A stretch of 64,000 bases of DNA from Micromonospora sp. DSM 45708 (GTDB taxonomy: Bacteria > Actinomycetota > Actinomycetes > Mycobacteriales > Micromonosporaceae): the NCBI RefSeq assembly GCF_039566955.1, contig NZ_CP154796.1, positions 3,596,001-3,660,000 of the forward strand. The letters are read 5' to 3'. Made by a program: the position numbers and the translations under genes. Numbering within the stretch: the stretch's first letter is position 1; every line of letters begins with the position of its first letter. Under the pieces are notes generated by a model. It had not been told where the DNA came from. It did not search any database and worked only from the letters and a program-made list of their open reading frames with translations. Positions 44,962 through 54,079 of the stretch are shown piece by piece.

Positions 44962-45564
44962 ATGGGCAAGCCGACCCGCTGGGTGACCGACACCGAACCC
45001 GGCCACTCGCAGTGGTACGTCGACCGGTTCCGCCGCCTCGCCGCCGAGGGGGCGGACCTGGCCGGCGAGGCCCGCCTGCTGGACGCGCTCGTGCCGCCGG
45101 GGTCACGGATCCTCGACGCCGGCTGCGGCACCGGCCGGGTCGCCGCCGCGCTGGCCGACCGCGGCCACACCGTCGTCGGCGTCGACGCCGCCCCGACGCT
45201 GGTGGAGGCCGCCCGCGCCGACCACCCCGGCCCCCGGTTCCTGGTCGCCGACCTGGCCGAGCTGGACCTGTCGGGGCAGGGCGAGCCCGAGCCGTTCGAC
45301 GCGGCGGTGGTGGCCGGCAACGTGATGACGTTCGTCGCCCCCGGCACCGAGCCCGCCGTGCTGGCCCGGATCGCCGCGCACGTGCGCCCGGACGGCGCGG
45401 TGGTGGTCGGCTTCGGCACCGACCGGGGCTACCCGGTCGCCGAACTGGACGCCGACGCGGTCGCCGCCGGCCTGCGCCTGGAGCACCGCTTCGCCACCTG
45501 GGACCTGCGCCCCTGGCACGACGACGCCGGGTTCGCGGTGACCGTGCTGCGCCGCCCGGCCTGA
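44962..45564 (+). CDS. Class I SAM-dependent methyltransferase
   Basis: 200 residues with motif I ILDAGCGTGRVAAALADRGHTVVGVDAAP, then FLVADLAELDL, then FDAAVVAGNVMTF, then a C-terminal strand. The substrate is unknown. The ATG at 44962 follows GGTGG; the family start (GKPTRWVTDTEPGHSQWYVDRFRRL) fits. The stop codon lies inside the first copy of a 16-base tandem repeat (45558-45605). It converges on the EccB gene. Confidence 0.88.
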   Translation: MGKPTRWVTDTEPGHSQWYVDRFRRLAAEGADLAGEARLLDALVPPGSRILDAGCGTGRVAAALADRGHTVVGVDAAPTLVEAARADHPGPRFLVADLAELDLSGQGEPEPFDAAVVAGNVMTFVAPGTEPAVLARIAAHVRPDGAVVVGFGTDRGYPVAELDADAVAAGLRLEHRFATWDLRPWHDDAGFAVTVLRRPA

Positions 45565-45605
45565 GCGGCAGCCGGCCTGAGCGGCAGCCGGCCTGAGCGG
45601 CAGCC
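45558..45605. repeat. 16-base tandem repeat, three copies
   Basis: Three perfect copies of GGCCTGAGCGGCAGCC (45558-45573, 45574-45589, 45590-45605). The first copy contains the stop codon of the methyltransferase gene, so expansion would not alter the protein. The repeat lies between convergent genes. Confidence 0.9.
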
Positions 45606-45644
45606 GGCCCGGCTTGCGCGGCGGCCGGCCCGGGTCGCGTCCGG

Positions 45645-47027
45645 TCAGGCCGGGGCGGCCACCGCGCGGGCGGCTGCCGGGTCGAGCGGACTGCCGGCCG
45701 GCAGCAGGTCCACCAGGCTCGCCGGCAACCGCACCGGCCGCACTCCGGCGTAGCCGAGCATGCCGGGCACGTCCGCGCCGGCCAGCGCGTACCGCCGGCC
45801 CAGGTCGGTGACCACGCACAGCGTGCCGCCGGTCGCGCCCGGGGCAGCCACCGCTTCCACCAGCGCCCCGCGCCCCGGCTCCACCACGACCTGGTCGGCG
45901 AGCCCACCCCGACCCCCCGGGCTACGCGCGGCGGCGGCCGGGTCCGGTGCGGTGACGCCGAGCCGGATCTCGCGTACGCCGGTGTCGTCACCGGCCCGCG
46001 CGCAGAGCGCGCCCGGATCGGCGGTGGCGAGCCGGGGCGGCACGGCGGGCGGCGCGCCCGGCCCGGCCGGCACCAGGTCGGGCAGCTTCGGCAGGGCCGC
46101 GAATTGGCCGAGCGTGATCGGCTGCGGCTCGCCCTGGCCGGTGCGGGCCAGCAGCAGCGCGGCCTGCAACTCGGTGATGCCGGCCAGGCCGTCGCGCTCG
46201 GCCACCGCGTACTGCCGGCCGCCGCCGGAGTTGCGCACCAGATAGACGTCGCCGACGGTGGCGTCGGGGACCCGTGCCGAGGGAGCGCCGACCTCGCCGA
46301 CCGGCGGCGGGACCAGGTCGGCGCCGGCCGGCACGGTGTTGAGCAGCGCCGCCGCCACCGGGACGGCCCGTTCCCGGGTGGCGGCCAGCGCGGCGAGCAC
46401 CCGGTCGGTGTCGCGCAGCAGGTAGCGCCGGTCGCGCCAGAGCAGGTGCAGGCCGCCGTCCGGGTGGCGGACCAGCAGGCCCTGGTCGCCGAGCGCCCGC
46501 CCGCCGGCCGCGGCCCGCCCGATCAGCAGCGCCGAGCGGGCCTCGGCCCGGCCCGCCTCCACGGTCACCGACGAGCAGAGCGTCCAGCCGTCGCCGACCA
46601 GCCGGTTCGGCGCGGGCAGCGAGTCCGGGGCGTCGGCGATGCCGAGCGGCAGCCCACGGGGCACCCCGTCGATGGCCCGGCGGGTGACCAGCACCGTCTT
46701 CGGCCGTTCCGCCCCGATGATCAGCAGAGCCGAGGCGTAGTTGAGCACCGGGTGCAGCTTCTCGTCGCGGTAGACGAACCGGGCGCCGGACTCCTTCTCC
46801 ACGATCACCGCGCCGGTGTCGCGCCAGGAGCTGCCGCCACCGGTGAACAGGCCGTACAGCGCCACCCCGCCGAGCGCGATCACCGCGACCAGCACGCTGG
46901 CCAGGCCGGCGCCGGCCAACCGGCGGAACGGCGACTGCGCCGGATCGGTCTCCCGCATGACCAGCGCGGCGACCGCCCGCTGCACGGTGAACTGGTACGA
47001 GTGCAGCTGGTCCTGCCGCGACGCCAT
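45645..47027 (-). CDS. eccB: Type VII secretion protein EccB-like, orphan
   Basis: 460 residues. The N-terminus MASRQDQLHSYQFTVQRAVAALVMRETDP, followed by a single membrane span (about 42-62, LASVLVAVIALGGVALYGLF) and a long extracytoplasmic domain, is the EccB pattern. EccB is a core membrane component of ESX secretion systems, with its periplasm-facing domain forming part of the complex. No other ESX gene (eccC, eccD, esx, mycP) is nearby, so the rest of the system must lie elsewhere. The start at 47027 is well placed by family conservation. Confidence 0.88.
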   Translation of the reverse strand: MASRQDQLHSYQFTVQRAVAALVMRETDPAQSPFRRLAGAGLASVLVAVIALGGVALYGLFTGGGSSWRDTGAVIVEKESGARFVYRDEKLHPVLNYASALLIIGAERPKTVLVTRRAIDGVPRGLPLGIADAPDSLPAPNRLVGDGWTLCSSVTVEAGRAEARSALLIGRAAAGGRALGDQGLLVRHPDGGLHLLWRDRRYLLRDTDRVLAALAATRERAVPVAAALLNTVPAGADLVPPPVGEVGAPSARVPDATVGDVYLVRNSGGGRQYAVAERDGLAGITELQAALLLARTGQGEPQPITLGQFAALPKLPDLVPAGPGAPPAVPPRLATADPGALCARAGDDTGVREIRLGVTAPDPAAAARSPGGRGGLADQVVVEPGRGALVEAVAAPGATGGTLCVVTDLGRRYALAGADVPGMLGYAGVRPVRLPASLVDLLPAGSPLDPAAARAVAAPA

Positions 47028-47116
47028 CAGGTCCCCTCCACCGGGCTAGTCGCCGCACAGGATAAGCGCTGCGTCGACCCTCCGGCGACCCTGCGTTGCC
47101 CCCGCCCCACGAAGTT

Positions 47117-47529
<413 letters not shown>

Positions 47530-47607
47530 CCCCACCGAGTTCCGCCCTCGTCGCCTGATCGCGACGGGGGCGGGTAATCCGCGCCCGGACCCGGGCCGGA
47601 GTCTGCG

Positions 47608-47635
47608 CCCCACATACCCCCGGGGGTATGTGGGG
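47608..47635. promoter_or_regulatory. 28-base perfect palindrome upstream of the persulfide dioxygenase gene
   Basis: Arm CCCCACATACCCCC is followed directly by its exact reverse complement. It includes the same TACCCCCGGGGGTA core as the site at 47224. It ends 21 bases before the GTG start at 47657, where a bound repressor would block transcription of the sulfur operon. Confidence 0.85.
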
Positions 47636-47656
47636 ACAAGGAGAGGAGAACGGCAC

Positions 47657-49057
47657 GTGACCACCGAAGTGACCGCCATCGCGACGTCCTCGCTCGGCGA
47701 CCGCAGCTATCTGGCGTCCGACGGCCGGGTGGCGCTCGTGGTCGACCCGCAGCGCGACATCGACCGCGTCCTGCACCTGGCCGGCGCGCAGGGGGTGCGG
47801 ATCACCCACGTGGTGGAGACGCACCTGCACAACGACTACGTCTCCGGCGGGCGGGAGCTGGCCCGGATCACCGGCGCCCACTACCTGGTGGCCGCCGCCG
47901 ACGAGGTCGGCTTCGACCGGATGCCGGTGACCGACGGCGACGTGGTGCCGGTGTCGGACGGCCTGCGGCTGCGGGTGGTCGGCACGCCCGGCCACACCTT
48001 CCACCACCTGTCGTACGTGCTGGACGAGGCGGGCGACGGCGGCTGGAGTCCGGTCGGCGTGTTCACCGGTGGCTCGCTGCTGTTCGGCACCACCGGGCGT
48101 ACCGACCTGCTCGGCCAGCGGCACGCCCACGAACTGGCCCATCACCAGCACGCCTCCGCCCGCAAGCTGGTCGACCTGCTGCCCGACGGCGCGCAGGTGT
48201 GGCCGACGCACGGCTTCGGCAGCTTCTGCTCGGCCAGCCAGGCCGACGCCCCGGAATCCACCATCGGCCGGGAGAAGGCAGCCAACCCGGTGCTGCGGCT
48301 GGCCGCCGACCGGTTCGTCACCGAGACGCTCGCCGGCCTGGACGCCTACCCGGCCTACTACGCGCACATGGGCGTGGCGAACGCCGCCGGCCCCGCCCCG
48401 GTCGACCTCACGCCGGCGGCCCGCGCCGACGCCGGTGAGCTGCGCCGCCGGATCGCCGCCGGCGAGTGGGTGGTCGACCTGCGACACCGCAGGGCGTACG
48501 CGGCCTCGCACCTGGCCGGCACCGTCAGCCTGGGCCTGGACGGGCCGATGTCGACGTGGCTCGGCTGGCTGATCGAGTGGGGCGTGCCGATCACGCTCCT
48601 GGCGCAGACGCCGGACCAGGTCGCCGACGCCCAGCGGGAGCTGGTCCGGATCGGCATCGACCGGCCGGCCGCGCAGGCCACCGGCGACCCCGGGCAGTGG
48701 GCCGGCGACCGGTCGGAGCTGCGCGAGCTGACCGTGGCCGACTTCCCGGCGCTGGCCGCCGCGCAGGCCGGCGACACCCCGGCCGGACTGCCGGCCCCGC
48801 AGGTCGTGCTCGACGTCCGGATGACCAACGAGTGGCGGGCCGGGCACGTCGACGGGGCGGTGCACGTCCCGCTGCCCGACCTGCCCGGACGGCTCGCCGA
48901 CGTGCCCACCGGGACGGTCTGGGTGCACTGCGGCTCCGGCTACCGGGCCACCGCCGCCGCGTCCCTGCTCGCCAACGCCGGCCGCGACGTGGTGCTGATC
49001 GACGACGCGTTCGCCCGCGCCGAGGCGTCCGGCGTCCGGATGGCCCCCGCCGCCTGA
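47657..49057 (+). CDS. Persulfide dioxygenase (ETHE1-like metallo-beta-lactamase fold) fused to two rhodanese domains
   Basis: 466 residues. The N-terminal metallo-hydrolase fold has H56-L-H58-N-D60 (THLHNDYVSGG) and His113 (GTPGHTFHHLSY), plus FTGGSLLFGTTGRTDLLG, as in glutathione or low-molecular-weight persulfide dioxygenases that use one iron. Two rhodanese domains follow: the first (about 270-350) lacks a catalytic Cys, while the second has VWVHCGSGYRATAA and should be active. The enzyme would oxidise persulfide to sulfite and handle sulfane transfer. The GTG at 47657 has AGGAGA upstream. Control by the palindrome at 47608 is likely. Confidence 0.9.
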   Translation: MTTEVTAIATSSLGDRSYLASDGRVALVVDPQRDIDRVLHLAGAQGVRITHVVETHLHNDYVSGGRELARITGAHYLVAAADEVGFDRMPVTDGDVVPVSDGLRLRVVGTPGHTFHHLSYVLDEAGDGGWSPVGVFTGGSLLFGTTGRTDLLGQRHAHELAHHQHASARKLVDLLPDGAQVWPTHGFGSFCSASQADAPESTIGREKAANPVLRLAADRFVTETLAGLDAYPAYYAHMGVANAAGPAPVDLTPAARADAGELRRRIAAGEWVVDLRHRRAYAASHLAGTVSLGLDGPMSTWLGWLIEWGVPITLLAQTPDQVADAQRELVRIGIDRPAAQATGDPGQWAGDRSELRELTVADFPALAAAQAGDTPAGLPAPQVVLDVRMTNEWRAGHVDGAVHVPLPDLPGRLADVPTGTVWVHCGSGYRATAAASLLANAGRDVVLIDDAFARAEASGVRMAPAA

Positions 49058-49079
49058 CCTGACCTGCCCAGCCCGACGC

Positions 49080-49127
49080 CCGGCCGGCGCGCGACGCGCC
49101 GGCCGGCGCGCGACGCGCCGGCCGGCG
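49080..49127. repeat. 19-base self-complementary tandem repeat between two sulfur genes
   Basis: Two and a half copies of CCGGCCGGCGCGCGACGCG (49080-49098, 49099-49117, partial to 49127). The unit is partly self-complementary, so the mRNA could fold into stable hairpins between the dioxygenase and rhodanese genes. Such hairpins often adjust relative expression or mRNA decay. Confidence 0.8.
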
Positions 49128-49163
49128 ATGCCCCCTGCCCGGAACCACCGAAGGAGAAGAGAC

Positions 49164-49751
49164 ATGACCATGACCGACCCGTCGACCGTCGACGCGGCCA
49201 CGCTGCGCGAGCTGATCGCCGCCGGCCGCGCCCCCCGGCTGCTGGACGTGCGCACACCCGGCGAGTTCGAGGCCGCGCACATCGCCGGCGCCTACAACGT
49301 GCCGCTGGACCTGCTCCGGGAGCACCGCGCGGAGCTGCGCGCCCACCTCGACGAGGACGTGGTGCTGATCTGTCGCTCCGGTGCCCGGGCGAGCCAGGCG
49401 GAACAGGCGCTCGCCGGCGTCGGCCTGCCCAACCTCAGGGTCCTCGACGGCGGCATGCTGGCCTGGCAGGCCACGAACGCCCCGGTCAACCGGGGCCGGG
49501 GCCGCTGGGAGCTGGAGCGCCAGGTCCGCCTGGTCGCCGGTTCGATCGTGCTGGCCGCCGTCGTCGGCTCGGTGTTCGTGCCGGGCCTGAGGTGGGTCGC
49601 GGGCGCCGTCGGCGCCGGCCTCACCGTCGCGGCCCTCTCGAACACCTGCGCGATGGGCATGCTGCTGAGCCGGCTGCCCTACAACCGGGGCGCCGGTTGC
49701 GACCTGGACACCGTCGTCGGCCAGTTGCGCGACGCCGGGCCGCGGTCGTGA
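49164..49751 (+). CDS. Membrane-anchored rhodanese with C-terminal DUF2892-like spans
   Basis: 195 residues. The rhodanese domain (about 8-110) has LLDVRTPGEFEAAHIAGAYNVPLDLL and the active-site loop LICRSGARASQA. The C-terminal part has two hydrophobic segments (LVAGSIVLAAVVGSVFVPG and VAGAVGAGLTVAALSNTCAMGMLLSRLP), as in the DUF2892 family. It probably transfers sulfane sulfur at the membrane. The ATG at 49164 has AAGGAG upstream; ATG at 49170 is an alternative. It is coupled to the exporter gene by a GTGA overlap. Confidence 0.9.
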   Translation: MTMTDPSTVDAATLRELIAAGRAPRLLDVRTPGEFEAAHIAGAYNVPLDLLREHRAELRAHLDEDVVLICRSGARASQAEQALAGVGLPNLRVLDGGMLAWQATNAPVNRGRGRWELERQVRLVAGSIVLAAVVGSVFVPGLRWVAGAVGAGLTVAALSNTCAMGMLLSRLPYNRGAGCDLDTVVGQLRDAGPRS

Positions 49752-50647
49752 GCGCCGCCCTGGTGCTCACCCTGGCCGGCGCGGTGCTGATCGGCGTGAG
49801 CCTGGGCCTGCTCGGCGGCGGCGGGTCGATCCTCGCCGTGCCGCTGCTGGTCTACGTCGCCGACCTGCCGGCCAAGGAGGCCATCGCCACCTCGCTGCTC
49901 GTCGTCGGTGCCACCAGCGCGGTCGGCGTGCTGCCGCACGCCCGCGCCCACCGGGTGCGCTGGCGCACCGGGCTGGTCTTCGGCGTGGCCGGCATGACCG
50001 GCGCGTACGCCGGTGGCCGGCTGGCCGCGTTCGTCCCGCCGGGCGTCCTGCTCACCGCGTTCGCGCTGATGATGCTCGCCACCGCGGCGGCGATGATCCG
50101 GGGCCGGCGTCCCGTCGAGGGGCGGCCCGCGCCGCGCGAGCTGCCGACGCCCCGGGTGGTCCTCGACGGCGTGGTTGTCGGGCTGGTCACCGGCCTGGTC
50201 GGCGCCGGCGGCGGCTTCCTGGTCGTGCCCGCGCTGGCGCTGCTCGGCGGGTTGCCGATGCCGGTGGCGGTGGGCACGTCGCTGGTGGTGATCGCGATGA
50301 AGTCGTTCGCCGGCCTGGCGGGCTACCTGTCGAGCGTGCGGATCGACTGGGGGCTGGCCGCGGCCGTCACCGTCGCCGCCGTCGTCGGCAGCCTGCTCGG
50401 TGGCCGGCTCGCCGGCCGGATCCCGGAGCACGTGCTCCGTCGGTCGTTCGGCTGGTTCGTCGTGGTGATGGGCGGGTTCGTGCTGGCCCGGCAGTTGCCG
50501 CCGGTCGCGGCACTCGGGCTGGTCGTCCTTGCCGCAGCCGGTACGGTCACGGTGGCGGTGTGGGGCCGCCGGAGGAGGGGACACAGTGGACAGCAGCGCC
50601 TGGGACGAGCGGTACGCCAACGCGTCGGGACTGGTGTGGAGCGCTGA
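49748..50647 (+). CDS. TauE/SafE-family sulfite/sulfonate exporter-like permease
   Basis: 299 residues with about eight hydrophobic segments in two halves. Each half begins with the family hallmark: LLGGGGSILAVPLLVYVADLPAKEAIATSLLVV and LVGAGGGFLVVPALALLGGLPMPVAVGTSLVVIAMKS. These proteins move sulfite or related anions, which fits disposal of the dioxygenase product. The GTG at 49748 overlaps the rhodanese stop. Its last 62 bases overlap the next gene in a different frame. Confidence 0.9.
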   Translation: MSAALVLTLAGAVLIGVSLGLLGGGGSILAVPLLVYVADLPAKEAIATSLLVVGATSAVGVLPHARAHRVRWRTGLVFGVAGMTGAYAGGRLAAFVPPGVLLTAFALMMLATAAAMIRGRRPVEGRPAPRELPTPRVVLDGVVVGLVTGLVGAGGGFLVVPALALLGGLPMPVAVGTSLVVIAMKSFAGLAGYLSSVRIDWGLAAAVTVAAVVGSLLGGRLAGRIPEHVLRRSFGWFVVVMGGFVLARQLPPVAALGLVVLAAAGTVTVAVWGRRRRGHSGQQRLGRAVRQRVGTGVER

Positions 50648-51194
50648 ACCCAACCGCTTCGTGGTCGAGTCGGTGTCCGGGCTGAGTCCCGGCTCCGCGC
50701 TGGACGTCGCCGCCGGCGAGGGACGCAACGCGGTCTGGCTGGCCGGTCAGGGCTGGCGGGTCAACGCGGTCGACTTCTCGACCGTGGCCGTCGAACGGGG
50801 GCGCGAGCTGGCCGCCGCGCGGGGCGTCACCGTCGACTGGCGGGTCGCCGACGTGATCGCGTACCGACCGGTGCCGGGCAGCTACGACCTGGTGCTGATC
50901 AGCTACCTGCACCTGCCCGCCGCCGACTTCGCCGGGGTGCTCGCGGCGGCGCGGTCGGCGCTGCGCCCGGGCGGCACGCTGGTGGTGGTCGGTCACGACC
51001 TGGCCAACCTCGACGGCGGCACCGGCGGCCCGCAGGACGCGAGCGTGCTGCTCACCCCGGAGGCGGTGGTCGACGGGCTGGCCGGGCTGCGCATCGGGCG
51101 CGCCGAGACGGCCCGCCGGCCGGTGCCGACCACCGACGGCGGCACGGTCGACGCGCTGGACACCGTGGTGGTGGCCACCAGACCCGCCGGCTGA
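50586..51194 (+). CDS. Class I SAM-dependent methyltransferase, last gene of the sulfur operon
   Basis: 202 residues. The start MDSSAWDERYANASGLVWSA and motif I ALDVAAGEGRNAVWLAGQGW place it in the TehB/thiopurine-methyltransferase-like group found beside sulfur and chalcogen detoxification genes. The substrate could be a thiol or hydrogen sulfide, but this is inferred from context. The GTG at 50586 has GGAGGAGG upstream, which decides the start even though the gene then overlaps tauE by 62 bases. Confidence 0.87.
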   Translation: MDSSAWDERYANASGLVWSAEPNRFVVESVSGLSPGSALDVAAGEGRNAVWLAGQGWRVNAVDFSTVAVERGRELAAARGVTVDWRVADVIAYRPVPGSYDLVLISYLHLPAADFAGVLAAARSALRPGGTLVVVGHDLANLDGGTGGPQDASVLLTPEAVVDGLAGLRIGRAETARRPVPTTDGGTVDALDTVVVATRPAG

Positions 51195-51276
51195 GGCGGC
51201 CGGACCGGTCGTTCCCGCCGGCCGGGTCACGAGCGGCCGGTAGCATCCGGTGACGGATCGGCGGAGAGGACACCGG

Positions 51277-51987
51277 GTGGGCGCGCGTTTCGAGGAACTG
51301 GCCTGGCGGGAGACACCGATCGGGGAGATCAGCCTGCGCCGGCGTCGCGACCCGGCACTGGACGCCGACGTGTACGAGGTGAAGCTCGGCGACGAGTACC
51401 TCATGTCCAGCGCGTTCCCGGTCGCGGAGATCGAACTGGCCCGGCTGGGGCTGGCCCCGCTTGCCGGGGAGACGCTCGACGTGGTGGTCGGCGGGCTCGG
51501 GCTCGGTTACACCGCGCGTACCGCGCTGGCCGACCCTCGGGTGCGCTCGCTGCTGGTGGTCGAGGCGATCGAGGACGTGATCGACTGGCACCGGCAGGAT
51601 CTGTTGCCGTTCGCCGCCGGTCTGGCGGCGGATCCGCGTACCCGTTTCGTGCGGGCGGATTTCTTCGCCGCGGTCGCCGGCGGCGGCTTCGACCCGGACG
51701 AGCCCGGGCGGCGGTTCCACGCGGTGCTGCTCGACGTGGACCACTCCCCCCGCCACGTGCTGCATCCCGGCCACGCGCCGTTCTACACGGTCGACGGGCT
51801 GCGCCGGCTGGCCGCGCTGCTGCACCCGGAGGGCGTCTTCGCGCTCTGGTCGAACGACCCGCCGGATTCGGCGTTCCAGCGCACGCTGACCGAGGTGTTC
51901 CCGACCTCGGTGGCGCACGTCGTCCGGTTCCCGAACCCGTTGCAGGGGCGGGAGGCGGCGAACACCGTCTACGTGGCCCGGCGCTGA
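51277..51987 (+). CDS. Spermidine synthase-like protein (SAM-fold)
   Basis: 236 residues: ETPIGEISLRRRRDP, then LDVVVGGLGLGYTARTAL, then LLVVEAIEDVIDWHRQ, then HAVLLDVDHSPRHVLHPGHAPFYTVDGL. This layout is that of polyamine-synthase-like proteins (PF01564-type); the actinomycete subgroup often has no proven polyamine activity. The GTG at 51277 with GAGAGG upstream is preferred over the in-frame GTG at 51250. Confidence 0.83.
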   Translation: MGARFEELAWRETPIGEISLRRRRDPALDADVYEVKLGDEYLMSSAFPVAEIELARLGLAPLAGETLDVVVGGLGLGYTARTALADPRVRSLLVVEAIEDVIDWHRQDLLPFAAGLAADPRTRFVRADFFAAVAGGGFDPDEPGRRFHAVLLDVDHSPRHVLHPGHAPFYTVDGLRRLAALLHPEGVFALWSNDPPDSAFQRTLTEVFPTSVAHVVRFPNPLQGREAANTVYVARR

Positions 51988-52058
51988 CCGAGCACCGGCG
52001 GCATGTCCGACCGGCAAGCGGGAAAGCGCCGCCGACCGGAGGAGACGGGAGGCACGAC

Positions 52059-52238
52059 ATGCGCGCGTTGCTCTGGGTGGTCGGTGTGGTCGCCGGCGTG
52101 CTCATCCTGCTCGGGCTGCTGCTGGAGGCGGTCCGCTGGCTCATCATCATCGGCGTGATCGCGCTGGCCGCGGTCGTCATCTTCGCGATCGTGAAGACCC
52201 GGCGGGTGGTGCACCACCGTTCGGCGAGCCGGCGGTGA
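52059..52238 (+). CDS. Small integral membrane protein
   Basis: 59 residues: a short start MRALLWVVGVVAGVLILLGLLL, then EAVRWLIIIGVIALAAVVIFAIV, then a basic tail KTRRVVHHRSASRR. It has two hydrophobic segments and a cytoplasmic positive C-terminus. The ribosome site GGGAGG lies 7 bases before the ATG and third codon positions are mostly G/C, so I believe it is a gene despite its size. Similar small proteins are common in actinomycetes; function is unknown. Confidence 0.75.
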   Translation: MRALLWVVGVVAGVLILLGLLLEAVRWLIIIGVIALAAVVIFAIVKTRRVVHHRSASRR

Positions 52239-52265
52239 CGCCGGCGTCGATGTGACGAACCCGGC

Positions 52266-52285
52266 AACTTACGCCAGCGTAGGTT
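52266..52285. promoter_or_regulatory. Palindrome upstream of the acyl-CoA ligase gene
   Basis: A core of TACGC-CA-GCGTA (52270-52281) is extended by AAC on the left and GTT on the right with one mismatch between, giving 20 bases of dyad symmetry. It lies 55 bases before the ligase start. The form resembles TetR-family operators that control fatty-acid genes; the regulator is not in the window. Confidence 0.6.
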
Positions 52286-52340
52286 ACCGGCCGGTCACGT
52301 TAGGCTGGGGCCGTCATCCGCGCAGCGAGGAGAGACGGCG

Positions 52341-54020
52341 ATGGACGCGACCGACGGGCGGCCCTGGACCCACAGCTACGCGCCCGGGGTGCCGGCCGAG
52401 GTCGGCGAACCGGACGGCTCGCTGGTCGACCTGCTCACCGACGCGGCCGGCCGGTTCGGGCCCCGGGTGGCGCTCGACTTCTACGGCGCCACCACCACCT
52501 TCACCGAACTCGCCGGGCAGGTGGCCCGCGCCGCCGAGGCGCTGCGCCGACTCGGCGTACGACCGGGCGACCGGGTGGCGCTGGTGCTGCCGAACTGCCC
52601 GCAGCACGTGGTCGCGTTCTACGCGGTGCTGCGCCTGGGCGCGGTGGTCGTCGAGCACAACCCGCTCTACACCGCCGACGAGCTGGACCGGCAGCTCACC
52701 GACCACGGCGCCGGCGTCGCGATCGTGTGGGACAAGGTCGCGCCGCTGGTGGCGGGACGCGGCGCCGTGCGTACCGTGGTCTCGGTCGACCTGACCGCGG
52801 CGCTGCCCCGGCTGAAGCGGTGGGCGCTGCGGCTGCCGCTGCCGAAGGTCCGCGCCGCCCGCGCGGCCATGACCGGCCCCGCGCCCGGCGCGCGGGCCTG
52901 GGCGGAGCTGGTCGCCGCCGTCGCACCGTTGCCCGCCACGCATCCCGGCCCGGGCGTCGACGACGTCGCGCTGCTCCAGTACACCGGCGGCACCACCGGC
53001 GTGCCCAAGGGCGCCGTGCTCACCCACCGCAACCTGCGGGCCAACGCCGCGCAGGGCCGGGCCTGGGTGCCCGGCCTGCGTGACGGCGCGGAGACCGTGT
53101 ACGCGGTGCTGCCGCTGTTCCACGCCTACGGCCTGACGCTCTGCCTCACGTTCGCCGTCGGCATCGGGGCGACCCTGGTGCTGTTCCCCCGCTTCGACGC
53201 CGACCAGGTGCTCGACGCCGCCCGCCGCCGCCCGCCGACGTTCCTGCCCGCCGTGCCGCCGGTCTACGCGCGGCTGGCCACCGCCGCCCGCGAGCGCGGC
53301 GTCGGCCTCACCTCGATCCGGTACGCCATCTCCGGCGCGATGGCGTTGCCGCCGGCCACCGTGGAGCTGTGGGAGTCGGTGACCGGCGGGCTGCTGGTCG
53401 AGGGGTACGGCATGACCGAGACGTCCCCGATCACGCTGGGCAACCCGGTCGCGTCGACCCGCCGGCCCGGCACGGTCGGGGTGCCGTTCCCGTCCACCGA
53501 CGTGCGCATCGTCGACCCCGAGGACCCGGGCCGCGACCGGGCCGCGGGCGAGGCCGGTGAGCTGCTGGTACGCGGACCGCAGGTGTTCTCCGGCTACTGG
53601 AACCGGCCCGAGGAGACGGCGAAGGTGCTGCTGCCCGGCGGTTGGCTGCGCACCGGCGACATCGTCACCATGGACGCCGACGGCTTCGTGACCGTGGTCG
53701 ACCGGATCAAGGAACTCATCATCACCGGCGGCTTCAACGTCTACCCGTCCGAGGTGGAGGACGCGCTGCGCCGCGTCCCCGGCGTCCGCGAGGCCGCCGC
53801 CGTGGGTATGCCCACCGCCGACGGCGAGGAGGTCGTCGCGGCGGTGGTGCTCGACGCCGCGGTGGCCGGCACGCCGGAGGCGATCCGCGCGGCCTGCCGC
53901 GCTCACCTGGCCGGCTACAAGGTGCCCCGCCGGATCGTGGTGGTCGACGACCTGCCCCGCTCGCAGATCGGCAAGGTGCTGCGCCGCGAGGTCCGCGACC
54001 GGCTCCTCGCCGACGGCTGA
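52341..54020 (+). CDS. Long-chain fatty acid-CoA ligase-like AMP-binding enzyme
   Basis: 559 residues of the acyl-adenylate family. Motifs are LLQYTGGTTGVPKGAVLTHRNL (ATP/phosphate loop), YGMTETSP, GWLRTGDIVTMDADGFVTVVDRIKELIITGG and the C-terminal IGKVLRREVR with its catalytic Lys. It should activate a medium- or long-chain fatty acid to the CoA ester. No carrier domain is present, and its distance from the NRPS cluster argues against a direct role there. The start at 52341 has GAGGAGA upstream. A palindrome 55 bases upstream may control it. Confidence 0.92.
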   Translation: MDATDGRPWTHSYAPGVPAEVGEPDGSLVDLLTDAAGRFGPRVALDFYGATTTFTELAGQVARAAEALRRLGVRPGDRVALVLPNCPQHVVAFYAVLRLGAVVVEHNPLYTADELDRQLTDHGAGVAIVWDKVAPLVAGRGAVRTVVSVDLTAALPRLKRWALRLPLPKVRAARAAMTGPAPGARAWAELVAAVAPLPATHPGPGVDDVALLQYTGGTTGVPKGAVLTHRNLRANAAQGRAWVPGLRDGAETVYAVLPLFHAYGLTLCLTFAVGIGATLVLFPRFDADQVLDAARRRPPTFLPAVPPVYARLATAARERGVGLTSIRYAISGAMALPPATVELWESVTGGLLVEGYGMTETSPITLGNPVASTRRPGTVGVPFPSTDVRIVDPEDPGRDRAAGEAGELLVRGPQVFSGYWNRPEETAKVLLPGGWLRTGDIVTMDADGFVTVVDRIKELIITGGFNVYPSEVEDALRRVPGVREAAAVGMPTADGEEVVAAVVLDAAVAGTPEAIRAACRAHLAGYKVPRRIVVVDDLPRSQIGKVLRREVRDRLLADG

Positions 54021-54079
54021 CGTTCTGCCCAGCGCGAAGTCGTCCACCGCGACCGGTCCGGGCGGGCCACACTCGGGGG

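Noticed and set aside
52341..54020. Fatty-acyl starter supply for the NRPS by the acyl-CoA ligase
   Set aside because: It lies 18 kb from the cluster in another transcription unit with its own operator, and the NRPS begins with an A domain and not with a lipo-initiation C domain.
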